The notes: a model not told the origin generated them from the letters alone. Numbered from the stretch's first letter, positions 48,166 to 60,680 are shown. The stretch is 64,000 nucleotides of DNA from Plotosus lineatus (GCA_024760905.1 CM045731.1:24695001-24759000), one strand, 5' to 3'. Program-made: numbers and translations.

Positions 48166-48260
48166 AGACTTTATTACACTACAACTTTATTACTTTACAA
48201 CTTTACTTTATGGTTTACAATTTTTAGCTGTTCATCAAGGTTAAGGTTAATATTTATGTA

Positions 48261-49828
48261 CAGTGGGGCCAGTAAGTATTGGGCAACATAAAAATATGCA
48301 AGTTCACCCATTTAAAAAGATAAGAGAGGTTTGTAATTTTCATCATAGGTACACATCAAGCTTGAGAGACAGAATGTAAAAAAAAAAATCCAGGAAATCA
48401 CATTGTATGATTTAAACAATTTATTTGTGAAAATGGGAGGCCAATAAGTATTGGACAGCCAGCAAAAGTTACTTTTAATACTTTGTAATGTAGCCTTGGT
48501 TGGCAATGACAGAGGTCAAACGGTTCCTGTAGTTCTTGACCAGGTCTACACACACTTTAGTTGGTATTTTGTCCCACTCCTCTGCACAGATCTTCTCTAG
48601 AGCTGTGATGGTTGAGGGCTGTCGCTTGGCAACTCGAAGTTTTAACTCCCTCCACAGGTTTTCGATCGGGTTGAGGTCTGGAGACTGGCTAGGCCACTCC
48701 AGAACCTTGCTATGCTTTTTACGGAGCCACTCCTTGTTTTTCTTGGCTGTGTGCTTTGGACCGTTATCATGCTGGAAGACCCAGCCATGTTTCATCTTTA
48801 ATGCTCTGACCGAAGGAAGGAGGTTTTAACCCAAAATGTCACAATACATGGCCCCATTCATGTTGCCATTGATACGGTGCAGTCTTCCTGTCCCTTTTGC
48901 AGAAAAGCATTCCCAAAGCATGATGTGTCCACCCCCATGCTTCACAGTAGGTATGGTGTTCTTGGGATGCAACTCAGCATTCTTCTTCCTCCAAACACGG
49001 CGAGTGCTGTTTAAACCAAAAAGTTCAATTTTGGTCTCATCTGACCACATCACATTCTCCCAATCCTCCTCTGGATCGTACAGATGGTCTGTAGCATATT
49101 TCAGAAGGGCCTTTAAATGTTTGTTGTTTAGTAGGGGCACCTTTCAGGCAATGCAGGATTTCATCTCATGATGACGTAGTGTGTTAGTTATTGTCATCTT
49201 TGTGACGGTGGTTCCTGCCGTCTTCAAATCATTGACCAGTTCCTGCTGTGTAGTTCTGGGCTGATTACTCACTGTTCTCAGGATCCTTTGAACCCCACGA
49301 GGTGAGATCTTGCATGGAGCGCCACTCCTAGGGAGGTTGTCAGTGATGTTATACTTCTTCCATTTTCTAATAATGTTTTCAACTGTTGATCTTTTCTCAC
49401 AAAGTTGTTTACCAATTGCAGTTTGACTCATCCCAGCTTTGTGCAGTTGTACAATTTTATCTCTGGTGTCTTTGGGAAGCTCTCTGGTCTTGGTCATGGT
49501 AAAGACTGCAGTCTGACAGTTTGAAGGTGTGTGCAGGTTTGAAGGTGTCTCTTATGCATCTAATCAGTTCAAAAAGGTGTCATTCATACTGTTAACGAGT
49601 GGGGGCAGAAATAATGTTTGTTTTCTCGCTGCCCAATACTTATTGGCCTCCCATTTTCACAAATAAATTGTTTAAAAATCAATGTGATTTCCTGGATTTT
49701 TTTTTTTTTTTACATTCTGTCTCTCAAGCTTGACGTGTACCTATGATGAAAATTACAAACCTCTCTTATCTTTTTAAATGGGTGAACTTGCACATTTTTA
49801 CATTGCCCAATACTTATTGACCCCACTG
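48261..49828 (-). mobile_element. Tc1-type transposon, 1568 bp, full length
   Basis: Terminal inverted repeats of about 220 bp start CAGTGGGGCCAGTAAGTATT and, reversed, CAGTGGGGTCAATAAGTATT. TA flanks at 48259-48260 and 49829-49830. Transposase is on the minus strand. Arm similarity is high, so insertion is fairly recent. Confidence 0.95.
48475..49497 (-). pseudogene. Tc1 transposase with two in-frame stop codons
   Basis: One frame of 340 codons runs from ATG 49497 to the stop at 48475-48477. N-terminal [22 protein letters not shown]; then the GRPR-like linker [12 protein letters not shown]; catalytic aspartates in WSDETKIE and [12 protein letters not shown]; glutamate in [11 protein letters not shown]. 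Length and motifs match intact Tc1 transposases. The frame is broken by TGA at 49144-49146 (after KSCIA) and TAA at 48826-48828 (after YCDILG), with no frameshift. Both are single-base changes from likely sense codons, so the copy is dead but young. Confidence 0.93.
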
Positions 49829-50192
49829 TATATATGATACTCAAGTTAAAGGAAGTGTTTATTTATTTATTTTTCCGGTTAAAGAAAGCGTTTAATGAGG
49901 TGTTTCTGAGGTTAAGGTTCACATTTATTTATATGTTTTCCTGGTTAAAGGAAGCATTCATTTATTTGTTATTCCAGTTAAGGAAAGCATTTATTGATGT
50001 TTTCAAGGTTAAAGTTCACAATTTTCTATACGTCATTCCAGTTAATGTTCGTATTTATTGAGCTGTTCTAGTAGCTGAGGTTAGTGTTTCCTGATCTGTT
50101 GTAATGGTTAAGGATAGCATTTACTGAACTGTTTCAGAAGTAAAGCCTCACATTTATTGAGCTGTTATTATGAAGCTTACAGCAAATATTTT

Positions 50193-50452
50193 GCGCTTTT
50201 TACACCCCGAGCTTAGTGGCTCATCAGAGCTGGTGCTGATGCCCGGTTTCTGTAGCGACTAGGAGGCAATTAGTTCAAATCCTCCTGGATGGGACTGTGT
50301 CCATTGCAGGGTACCTTCCCAGTATGTATATATGTCTTTCCGGTTGAATGAAGCATCCAACTGATACTCATTTATACTGCAGGATGAAGGTCGAACTGGG
50401 ATTCAAACCCATGACTTGCACCCTAACCACCTAACCACTATGCCACCAGCCC
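50193..50452 (-). repeat. SINE family A, reverse
   Basis: 'tggctcatcagagctggtgc', 'gtaccttcccagtatgtata', reverse head 'caccctaaccacctaaccac'. Confidence 0.8.
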
Positions 50453-50576
50453 TAGTGTTAGCATTAATCAATTAAGGTTGGCATTAATTCTTTTGTTATA
50501 AAGGCTAAGCATTTTTTCAAGCTGTTATAACAGCTGCGATTTGTTAAATGTACATTTTCACCTTATTAATGCAAGA

Positions 50577-50785
50577 AAAGTGGTGTAGTGGTTAGGGTGC
50601 TGGGCTTGTAATCAGGACCCGGTGGGTTCAAATCCCAGTTATACCCCCACTGTGCCAAGACCCCTGGGCTAGGTATTAACCACAAGTGTGCCTCTGTCTA
50701 CCCAGCAGTACAAATGGGTACCAGGAAAAATACTAGGCTCATCACTAGGCACAAAAAGCCCAACAGATTTCCCTACCTTACCAAT
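50577..50785 (+). repeat. SINE family A, forward
   Basis: Head 'gtggtgtagtggttagggtg', B box 'gggttcaaatcccagtt', body 'ccaagacccctgggctaggt'. It faces the copy at 50193 head to head, 125 bp apart. Confidence 0.85.
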
Positions 50786-50908
50786 TCGACAAAACAATTA
50801 AAACAGTAGCTTTTCTAGGTATGTTTCGTATCCGCATGCAATCCAGTGACAAGTGTTTGATGTTAAATGGCGGAGAATTTTTTTGAAAGTAAAAGTTATT
50901 TTAATGTA

Positions 50909-51412
50909 CAGGCATCCCTCACTTTCCGCAGTTAATTGGGACTGAGATCCCCCGTGACCACCAAATTCCGCAAAGTAGGATCAACCCCCCAACCACCCAC
51001 CCCGACTGACGAATACGCATGTGTATATGTGTATATAATGTCAATAAACACATATTTAATGCTATAAATGCTTATAATAAAAATTAAACATTCAAAAAAA
51101 TGCATAAGATGTAAACAAAATATAAATACACACATACAGATGTGTGCGTGTGCAGATGTGCACCTCACAAAAATGTAAGTAGTTTTGATGGGAGGTTATG
51201 GGTTGTTTTTTGTTTTGTGTTTGTTTAGGGTTTTTTGTTTTTTGGGGTTTTTTTTTGCCTGATTGGCCTTGTTTTTGTGGCATTTTCCTTAACTTTCCCC
51301 TATTCTTCCTTAATTTCCTTATTTTTTAATTCGATTCATATCTATAAATTAAAAAAAAACGCGATGCACTGAAGCCGCATGAATTGAAGCGTGAAGTAGC
51401 AAGGGATCCCTG
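50909..51412 (+). mobile_element. TA-flanked non-autonomous element (family E, copy 4)
   Basis: Ends CAGGCATCCCTCACTTTCCG and GTAGCAAGGGATCCCTG with TA flanks. About 90% like copy 3 by eye. Confidence 0.88.
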
Positions 51413-51972
51413 TATTATATTGTCCCCAAGGTAGTTATGTACATTTCTGGCTTGTGATGATTTCAGGATATTTCATCAGCCATCACGGTGTTCAACAAAG
51501 ACCAAAGAAACATTGGAGGAAACAAAAAAATAACAACAACAGAATGCACTTTCCGGAATGTCTTATCTCTCAGTCCAACAGAATCCTGCAATCTCCAGTT
51601 CCTCACGTGCCTAGTATTTAAGTATCAAGATGGTCTACTTTTATATCAGATTATTTAACCAAACAGAAACTTCATGTTCAGTAAGTGCAAAATGAAACAA
51701 AATTACACAAAACCCACACACAATGCAAAAGATAAAGACATTCCAGACTGGCAGTTCTGAGTAATAGACAGGCAGCAAAGGTGGGGCTTGATTTTGGTTT
51801 GAATAATTTAAGCATTGTGTAATTTTTTTAATCTATTAATTTAATTAATTTATTTATTTTATCCAGGAGGGAAAAATCTTGTCAAGAAAGAACGAAGAAT
51901 GAGACTGACTGGAACACAGCAGAGAAAAATGGACTGAACCAAACTTCTCCATAGTCAAAAAAGCATTGTTAC

Positions 51973-52030
<58 letters not shown>

Positions 52031-52163
52031 ACGCGCGCGCACACATACACACACACACAAACACTCACACACCACTCACTATGGAAACAGAGAACTTCAG
52101 GTTTCTGCTTTACAAACACAACCATGTGGTGTGGGTAGAGACTAAACCTGATCAAACTTTTAC

Positions 52164-52217
<54 letters not shown>

Positions 52218-52334
52218 GGACAACACACATACATAAGACCCAAAAACACTCTCTTCTCTCTGTTGAAACACACATCATATTTAAACCTTCTGACCTTTGT
52301 GACACACACACACACACATTGGGCCAAATGTCTT
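51413..52334. other. non-coding stretch with microsatellites
   Basis: (CT)n(CA)n at 51978-52070 and (CA)n at 52163-52214; the rest is unassigned. Confidence 0.7.
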
Positions 52335-53432
52335 TCAAGCACTTTTCAAAGACTTTTCAAGGAACAATTTTTCATTTTCCAGTCCTGTTTAAAATAGTAA
52401 AATACAATGAGGAAATACTGTTTCTGACTTTCAAAGAGTGAAATACAATCATTTTAATATACTGTAAAAAATACAAACATTCTTAAAATGTCAACTACTA
52501 CACTTTCAATGTAATAACTAAATAAAAGTAATTTAAATCATTTATCATTTTGCTGGAAAATATGTCAGAATTTTAATAAACTATAAAAAAGAAGACCACA
52601 AACTTTCTTAAATGTATATGTAAATATAAATGTATCTGTAAATATGTAAATGCTTTTTTCACCTTTGGCATTGGATCAAACTTGTACAGGTTGCGGATCC
52701 ACTAGGTGTAGTCATGGAAATGCTAATGTTCATGCTTGTGGCAGTTGTTCCGATTGCATTTCCTTTAAAATCGTTCGTTATCAGACTACCCTCACACTCC
52801 TTAGTTCTTAAAAGTCTTTGCATGTTTTTTGATTGAGTGACATTTGATTTCATGTGCAACTTTATTGCATCTTCCCAAGAGCACCAACTGCAATGTTTTT
52901 GTTTTGCTTGCCATGTATGATGCCGGCTTTTGCCGACGTCTATCCAATCACTATGGTCTTTGTTCTCCTGCCATTCTGCTTTAAATATACACTGACCGCC
53001 TGGCATTGTGGTTTTTGGTACAATACAGTCCTCGAAAGCTTTTTTATAAATATTTATTCACTCGTGACGAGTGCAAAAGTTGCCTGTGACGCCATTACCA
53101 AACTGCTGATATATGTCGTAAAATAGATCTAGAAGCTTCTATAATCTTGTGTCGTAAAGCGGAACTTCCGGGAAGATGTGTTAGCTGACGACGCTCGACA
53201 AACATCGATTTTCTGTGACTTTATAGTAGAAAAGATACAAAAATCAGTGGTTTCTAATAACATGTTATACTTTTATTGTGCAAATAGACCCAAAGCTAAA
53301 AATCAAGTACTATTCAAGAACAGAGTAAGAAAACCATTGGTGACAACGGGTGAGCTGGCAATTCCATAGCCCTTGTGAAGAATTTATTTTTTCAAAAGTA
53401 TTTTTCAAGGCATTCAAGCACCTGTACGAACC
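52335..53432 (-). mobile_element. probable hAT-like element remnant
   Basis: Both ends carry 'ttcaag.act.ttcaagg'-type words; reversed, the right end reads 'cacggttcgtacaggtgctt', like fish hAT termini. No clear 8-bp duplication can be defined, partly because a (CA)n tract abuts it. Confidence 0.45.
52659..53006 (-). pseudogene. BED-like zinc-finger fragment of a transposon ORF
   Basis: 115 codons. Residues 6-60: CIFKAEWQENKDHSDWIDVG, then HCSWCSWEDAIKLHMKS and KNMQRL, resembling the FNPEWL..W....C..C......L..H..S..H zinc-finger start of hAT/ZMYM-like transposon proteins, with the second histidine position degraded. Residues 70-115 are S/T-rich linker. The catalytic domain is absent. Confidence 0.5.
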
Positions 53433-53434
53433 GT

Positions 53435-53485
<51 letters not shown>
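53433..53485. repeat. (CA)n microsatellite
   Basis: About 50 bp of CA. Confidence 0.95.
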
Positions 53486-53486
<1 letters not shown>

Positions 53487-54439
53487 ATATTAGCATTGAT
53501 GCTGTACTGTACTGAACAAACCTTCATATGCCTTTTGAGGAGGTTATATAATAAATACATAAATAAACAAATATGCACCAAAACGTACACAGGGATTTGT
53601 TACACTGCTCCTCACCTAAGAAAAAACATGAGGGCTTTCAGTGAGTGCTGGGGTCAAAGGTCAAGCCTAATACACATTGCGCACGTGGATCAAATCTGTT
53701 TATATAGCTTACAAATAAATCAACATGAACAACTTAACCAAGACCATGTTTGTTTCTTGTTAGTTAGTTTGCAAGGTCACCTCTCGTGTTCTTTTCCGGA
53801 TATTTGAAGCTAATAATATTTTTAAAATGATTTTCAGTGAATTTATTACTTAAATCACAACCACTTCTAACACTGATCCTCATACCCTGTAGCTAAATGT
53901 GATAAAGGTGTCCATTCTGGATAACGACATTGATATTCTGGAGGTAATGTATATTCTTTACCAGCTTAACCCTATGTACAGCATATGTCATTCTTTCTCA
54001 AGCTGTTATCAAAATATTTTTAAACACACATACTTGTAAAGAATGTCTTAGCGACATGACCATTGTGATGGATTTTGGAGTCAATATGTCACAAAAACAT
54101 GAGAAGAGGATATATGCAGTTGCCGGAGAAACATGAGTATCTGCTATGCATATGTAGCAGCCGTCATGTCTACTGCCAGTACCTCCGATGTACACGTGGC
54201 TCACATCACTGTCGCATGTTACATATTACTGTGGAAAGCTACCAAAACATCCAGTCGGTCAAACATGCTTCATGGATGCTTTCATGGCTGTAATGGTTTA
54301 ACTGATTTGAAATTTGATCTACAGTAATTTTTAACACAATCAAACTTTAAATGAATGGAATCCAACACCTCCCACTCCACCCCCACCCCGAGTTCTCAAT
54401 CACATCTCTATCATAATCCAACAGAAGTTTCTGGAACAA

Positions 54440-54727
54440 TTGGGCAATGGTGGCCAGTGGTATGGTGCCGGATTACCAATCCTAGTGTCTGGGGTTCAAG
54501 TCCCACTGTCAACGGTCACTGCTGCCCCCCCCCCAGTGCAACTAACTGGGTTATCAAAGGCCAGCCATGTCTCTCACTGTCTGTGGTGGGAGGCTGTAAA
54601 AGAACCATTGCTGACTTTGGTCAACAGGAACTGCATAGCCGGCAACATGTTGATGGCCTGGTGAGCTGTCCAGGGTGTACTCTGCCCTCGCCCAGAGTCG
54701 GCTGAGATGGGGTCCAGAAAATGAATG
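54440..54727 (+). repeat. SINE family B
   Basis: Head 'cagtggtatggtgccggatt', 'ggggttcaagtcccactg', B body, and tail 'ctcgcccagagtcggctgag'. Confidence 0.85.
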
Positions 54728-55943
54728 GAACACTTATAACAATGCTGGTTACCCCTGGAAGGCAACAAGTCTACAGTGAAGTGATTCCAGCTATGAGAGA
54801 GGAAGGCTTAACCGGTTCAGCAGAACAATGCCTCTGTGTGCAAAGCGATTGCCATCAGCACGTGGTCTGACAGCTGGACTCGTTGGAGCGGAAATACCTG
54901 AAAGTAAATACCCGCACACAACAACTTGCATTAACTAAAGTGGCACGTTAAACAGTAACCAAGTAAATGATTTGAACACAAAAGATAATAAAATTGTCTG
55001 TAACCCAAAGTATATTTTGTGATTTTTAAACTTACATTAACTAGAATTATTCCTAAAGAGAATCAATAACATGGAGAAATAACAATCAGTTGTTGTCTTC
55101 CTTTACACACAGTTCTCTGTTCACCACCTGACTGTTTAAAAACCTAAAGAGAAATTCCTAATCCTGAGAGGAACTACTTAAACATGATTAACTACCGGTA
55201 TGCATTTCCTGAACAAATGAGGATTAAACAAATCCTAAAACACCACAAGAATAACAGCAACACATAGGTACAATCCAGCTCTCAACCAAGGAGAAAAAAA
55301 AAAAAAAACAAAACATGGCACTAGAACAATACCAAAACCCACCTGGGAAGATTAAACGACAACACCAATGTGACAAGCGCATGACAACAACGTGATGAAG
55401 GTCACAGTGAAAAATGTGAGTTGTAGTGTTTTAGAATTATACAACAAATTACAGCAAAATCAGACTCAAAGGATTTTGAGCACTTGACTTCAAAGTTACA
55501 TGGTCAGAACCAGCACACATTTTAATACGTTTTGATTTAAATTTTGAATGGAACACTTTTGGCGGAGAGTGAAAATTATGAAGTAGGAGCGAGTTAAAAA
55601 AAAACTTTTTCCAAGATAATCTTTCCCTTTTGTCACACGTCTGCTGATGACATCTCCACTCTTAACCCAAAACATTCCATGAAATACACACCCATTATGA
55701 ATACACAAACTGACTCAGAAATTATTGACACTTGATCAATGATTAAAAGAAAACTGTAAAAGGTCGCAAAAAGTTTCTTGTCCACTTCATCCATGTCCAC
55801 GACTTCGGTGACTACAAAAAGTTCAATAAAGTTTCTATGTGAAAGTATGGCTACCTGGCTAGGCGTCAGAGTGAGGTACGCTTCATGATTGTTTGTCGAC
55901 CTCTCCCCATTCATTTCAGTGGGATTTTTGGCGTGGTTTTTGG
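54728..55943. other. non-coding unassigned stretch
   Basis: No exon or clear element. 55620-55943 may be the 5' part of the (GAA)-tailed repeat that follows. Confidence 0.5.
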
Positions 55944-56148
55944 CTAATTGTGTCGCTATGGTAACATGAAACGCCAAAAAACTAAAAAGGGCATTTCATG
56001 GCACCCAGATACATGTTTTCATGTATACATTGAGTGTGTGCACTTCACCCTTTCAAGGCTGCACTAAGCGCGAAGGAAGAAGAAGAAGAAGAAGAAGAAG
56101 AAGAAGAAGACGAAGAAGAAGAATAAGAAGAAGAAGAAGAAGAAGAAA
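55944..56148 (+). repeat. (GAA)-tailed dispersed repeat, copy 2
   Basis: 'ctaattgtgtcgctatgg' to 'ttcaaggctgcactaag' is nearly identical to 8974-9100, then over 70 bp of GAA triplets. Confidence 0.75.
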
Positions 56149-56499
56149 TAAAAATAAATAAAAACATTTCACTAGGTGAATAATATTATAAGTCTGCTCT
56201 GAAGCCCAGCCACGTGATTAACTTTGACCTTGAGTAACCCGGAAAGGTTAAACCCCAGCCAGCTCTTAATTTCTTCGACCAAGAAAGATTTTTCTCTAAT
56301 TTGATCACGTCCACATCATATCAGAGAACATATTGTAAGACTAACGCACAGGTAATTAAAACTGGTACCCATATAAAGCTGATGTGCTCCATTATCCATG
56401 TGCAGCATGGCACGATGATGGCCTTTCTAGTTTTAACATTTGTGTTGCTAGCGATATATCGTTAGTGTTATTATGTTATTACTATTATTCGTACAGCAT

Positions 56500-57110
56500 T
56501 GTTAGGGTTGCAATAATTTTTGTTATTCCTATTATAGCATTATATATTATTATTGTTAATCAAGTTATACTGTTATTAGCTTTACATCATTACTGGTATT
56601 CACGTTACAGGGTTATTAAAATTGCATTATTATTGCTATTGACATTTAAGTGTTATTAGTATTACATTATTCTTGGTATACACATTATAGTATTATACGT
56701 TTTACATTGTAAATATTTTTCAGGTTATAGTGTCATAAGCATTACATTACTATTGGTATTCACATTATAGCATTAGTAACTATACAGTACTAGTATACAG
56801 GTATATTAGTTTTCATGCTATATAGCTATTAACATTATTGGTGTTTACATTTAAATGTTATTAACATTAAGGGTTTTTTGGTACAAATATTAAAGCATTA
56901 TTAGCTTAACATGGTTAATGATATTCGTGTTATAGTGTTATTAGCATTACATTATAATCGCTATGTGTTACTAGCCATACTATACTTTCCGTATTCATGT
57001 TGTAGGGTTATTAACATTACATTACTATTGGTATTTACAATTAAGTGTGATTTGAATTACATTCTTTTCGGTATACACCTGTTATTGTGTTATTAGCCTG
57101 ATTAGCTCCT
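56500..57110. repeat. degenerate 40-bp AT-rich minisatellite
   Basis: Units such as 'ttattagtattacattattc' + 'ttggtatacacattatagta' repeat about 15 times at 40-bp spacing, with variable decay. Confidence 0.75.
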
Positions 57111-57185
57111 TCCCACAAAACGGCTTGGGAGCTATAGGAAGGCGTTCAGCCCGTCTGTCTGTCCGTCCCAGGATCATATGTCTCT

Positions 57186-57330
57186 GGCTCCCGAGTGGTG
57201 CATTGACAAGGTGCGTGACTATAACCCAGAGATCACAAGTTTAAATCTAGGTTAATGCCACACCCATTACCGCAAAATAAACACCTTCAGAATGATTCAA
57301 GGGGCTGTCAGGGTTGATGCCAGGCTTGCC
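57186..57330 (+). repeat. SINE family D-like fragment
   Basis: 'cccgagtggtgcattgacaa' and 'tcacaagtttaaatctaggt' look like a tRNA head with B box. Confidence 0.4.
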
Positions 57331-57552
57331 TTACAATAATGTTATTAGTGTTATATTACTGGCGTGTTGTACTCTGCAACTCCATGATACAGTTAAAGGA
57401 AGTGACCTGATTGACCCTGATGAAGTGATGAAGCCATAAAAGCACACGGTGTGCTGAGTGACTGAGCTCATCTTACACTACTGAGAAAATGACCTCTACA
57501 CACTTTATATCTCACCCACTGGTTCAGTCCAGTTTCACTGCTGGCCTGCTCT

Positions 57553-57555
<3 letters not shown>

Positions 57556-57635
<80 letters not shown>

Positions 57636-57759
57636 AAACACAGGGCGTATGTGTGTGCTGTGTGCCAGTTTCACTAATGAACAATCACACAATTGCTTAT
57701 GGATTTTTTCTGAAGCACATGCATCCTGTTTCTCCAAATCATACACAACTGTTAAAACT

Positions 57760-57802
<43 letters not shown>
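57556..57802. repeat. (GT)n and (CA)n in inverted arrangement
   Basis: (GT)n 57556-57632 and (CA)n 57764-57802, separated by 131 bp. Confidence 0.95.
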
Positions 57803-57805
<3 letters not shown>

Positions 57806-57969
57806 TATTGTTCTTCTCACACTTCTCACTCTTTTACCATTCTACAAATTTTTATTAGGATAAAAAAAGTATTTCCAAAAGGAGAAACAACCTCACTGTA
57901 TGACCTCACCACACCATAGCACAATAGCAAAATTTTATTACATTAAAGCATGACATAAGGGTTGTGGGG

Positions 57970-58160
57970 GGGCAGTGGTTGCTCTGTGGTGAAGGCTCTG
58001 GCTTACTGATCCAAAAGTCAATGTTTCAAGCCCCAGAACCACCAGCTTACCACTGTTGGGCCCCTGAGCAAGGACTTTAACCCTGAATTGCTCAGTTGTA
58101 TAAAAAAGATAACTGTAAATTGCTTTGGATAAGGGCATCAACCAAATACCATAAATATGT
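57970..58160 (+). repeat. SINE family D
   Basis: 'gcagtggttgctctgtggtg', 'gtttcaagccccagaacc', 'gttgggcccctgagcaagga', tail 'gataagggcatcaaccaaat': a well known teleost SINE layout. Confidence 0.85.
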
Positions 58161-58230
58161 GTGAGTGTGTGCCGAGCAGTACACTGATGGTACAAGAGCC
58201 AAAGAGAATTAGAGATCAAAAGGATTCTGG

Positions 58231-59920
58231 CCCCCTCCTTGAATCGCCACCTTATCATGGTGGATGGGTTTGCGTGTCCTAATGATCCTAGGAGCTATGT
58301 TGTCGGGGGCATTATGCTCCCGGTAGGATCACCCAAGGAAAACAGGGCCATGGTGAAGGTCCAGAAGTAGTGCGGTTCAGAAGATCTCTATAACAAATAA
58401 AGGGTCACTGGGGACCCCCATTGAACCAGGCCTGGGGGCAGGGCTCAAAGGCGAGCGCATGGCGGTCGGGCTTCTGCCCATGGAGCCTGGCCGGGATCAG
58501 CACAAAATGGAGACATAGGTCCGCCCTCCCATGCACCCACCACCTGATGGTTAGGGCTATAGGGGTCGGGTGCAATGTGAGTTGGGTAGCAGCCGAAGGC
58601 ATGGGTTCTGTTGGACCGATCCTTGCCGACTGACTCTAACTCTTGGGACATGTAATGTCACCTTTCTGGTGGGGAAGGAGCCTGAGCTGGTGCGTGAGGT
58701 GGAGAGATACCGACTAGATATAGTTAGACTCACCTCAACACATAGTTTGGACCCTGGAACCACCCATTTTGAGAGAGACTGGACCTTATTCCATTCTGCA
58801 GTTGCTCATGGGGAGAGGCGGCGAGCTGGTGTCGGCATCTTTGTTGCCCTCCCGTCTCAGTGCCCACATGTAGACTCCTTCCGCCTCTAGGTGGGGGAAC
58901 GGATCCTTACTGTTGTTTGTGTTTACGCACCAAATGGTAGTTAAGAGTACCCACCCTTCTTAGAGTCTTTCAGGGGGTGTTGGAGAACACACCCCTGGGA
59001 GATTCACTCGTTGTCCTGGGAGACTTCAACGCCCATGTGGGCAACAACAGTGTGACCTTGAAGGGTGTAATCAGGAGGTACGGCCTCTCCGGTCTGAACC
59101 CGAATGATGTTTCGTTGTTGGACTTCTGTGCTCATCACAATTTTTTCCATCATGAACACCATGTTTGAACATAAGAGTGTCCATAAGTGCACTTGTCACC
59201 AGGACAGCCTAGGTCGCAGTTCGATGATTGACTTTGTAGTCGTGTCACCGGACTTGAGGCCGCATATTGTGGACACTCGAGTGAAGAGGGGAGCATAGCA
59301 GACAACCAATCATCACCTGGGGGTGAGCTGGCTCCGATGGAGGGGAAGGCCGCCCTCCAGACATGGCAGGCACAAGCATGTAGTTAGGGTCTCCTGGGAA
59401 CGATTGGCAGAGTCTCCTGTCAGAGGCCTTTAACTCCCACCTCCAGCAGAGCTCTCAATTTATCAGTCAATCTATATTCCAACCCTCGCCTATGGTCACA
59501 AGCTTTGGGTAGTGACCAAAAGAACAAGATCACAGATACTGGCAGCTGAAATGAGCTTGCTCTGCCGGGTGGTGGAGCTCATGGAGGAGCTCAACCATCC
59601 GGGGAGAGCTTGGAGTAGAACCGCTGCTACTCCGCATTGAGAGGGGCCAGTTGAGGTGGCTCGGGCATCTGGTTAGAATGCCTCCCGAACGCCTCCCTGG
59701 TGTGTTGTTTCAGGCATGTTCAACCAGGAAAAGACCCCGGGGTCGACCTAGAACACACACTGGAGGAACTACGTCTCTTGGCTTGTCTGGGAACGCCTCA
59801 GTGTCCCCCTGGAAGAGCTGGAGGAAGTGGCTGAGGAGAGGGATGTCTGGACCTCATTGCTTAGGTTGCTGGCCCGGGACCTGACCCCGGAATAAGCTGA
59901 AGAAAATGATGATTGTGATG
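58231..59920 (+). mobile_element. RTE-like LINE copy with 1.6-kb internal deletion and TSD
   Basis: The same 5' start as 35954 ('ccctccttgaatcgccacc') and the same 3' end ('gacctgaccccggaataagc'). The TSD aaggattctgg is at 58220-58230 and 59921-59931. Endonuclease text ([33 protein letters not shown]) runs to about 59450 and then jumps to the C-terminal 'LSIYQSIYIPTLAYGHKLW', so the whole catalytic RT domain is missing. Confidence 0.9.
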
Positions 59921-60292
59921 AAGGATTCTGGCATAAAAATCGAGTTTTAAATAATTCAAATAAAAGCCACAGTGAGTGTTGGGGTCAAGGTTCAGGCTAT
60001 AACTAGGTTGCCTTAATGCACATTGTACACGTGCCCTGGGTGAGCCTTGGTGAGCATAAGATGAAAGAAAAGAACAGAGAGAGACAGAGAGAGAAATGGG
60101 GAGAGGGAGACATACAGAAAGGAAGGGACAGACAAATAGCAATAGAGACGGACAGAGCAACAGAAAAACCGACCAATGGGGGGGTGGTTCAGACAGAAAA
60201 AGAAAGGAACACATAAATAACTATGGAACGAGAAAGAAATAGATAAGGACAGATTCAAATAGAAAGGTAGACAGATAGAGGAAAACAGAAAG

Positions 60293-60294
<2 letters not shown>

Positions 60295-60365
<71 letters not shown>

Positions 60366-60595
60366 AAGAGAGATAAAGTGATAGACAGCAATAAAGAGAG
60401 AGACAGATAAAGAGAAACAAATAGGAAGAGAGAGGGGTGGGACAAGGGGGACAATAGAGGGAGAAAGAGAGTGTGTGTGTGTGTGTGTGTGTGCGCGTGT
60501 GTGTGTGTGTGTGTGTGTGAGTGAGAAAGAGAGAGAGCGAGCGAGCGAGAGGGAGAGATGGGCAGAGAGGGGACAAGAGGGGAGATAGAGGGAGA

Positions 60596-60679
<84 letters not shown>

Positions 60680-60680
60680 A
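60295..60680. repeat. GA/GT microsatellite block
   Basis: (GA)n 60295-60360, (GT)n 60472-60519, (GT)n 60598-60660 followed by (GA)n to 60679, inside a broadly purine-rich stretch from 60060. Confidence 0.95.

Larger units (their letters stand above)
48180..50560. repeat. degenerate ~45-bp minisatellite, interrupted by Tc1 and SINE A
   Basis: Units of the kind 'ggttaaaggaagcattcatt' plus 'tatttgttattcc' repeat with heavy decay at 48200-48260, 49832-50175 and 50455-50540. The Tc1 (48261-49828) and a SINE A (50193-50452) are inserted in it. Confidence 0.6.

Noticed and set aside
53893..53943. Exon-like 17-codon open stretch on the plus strand between 'ctgtag' and 'gtaatg'
   Set aside because: Too short, no partner exons, no family resemblance; likely chance.
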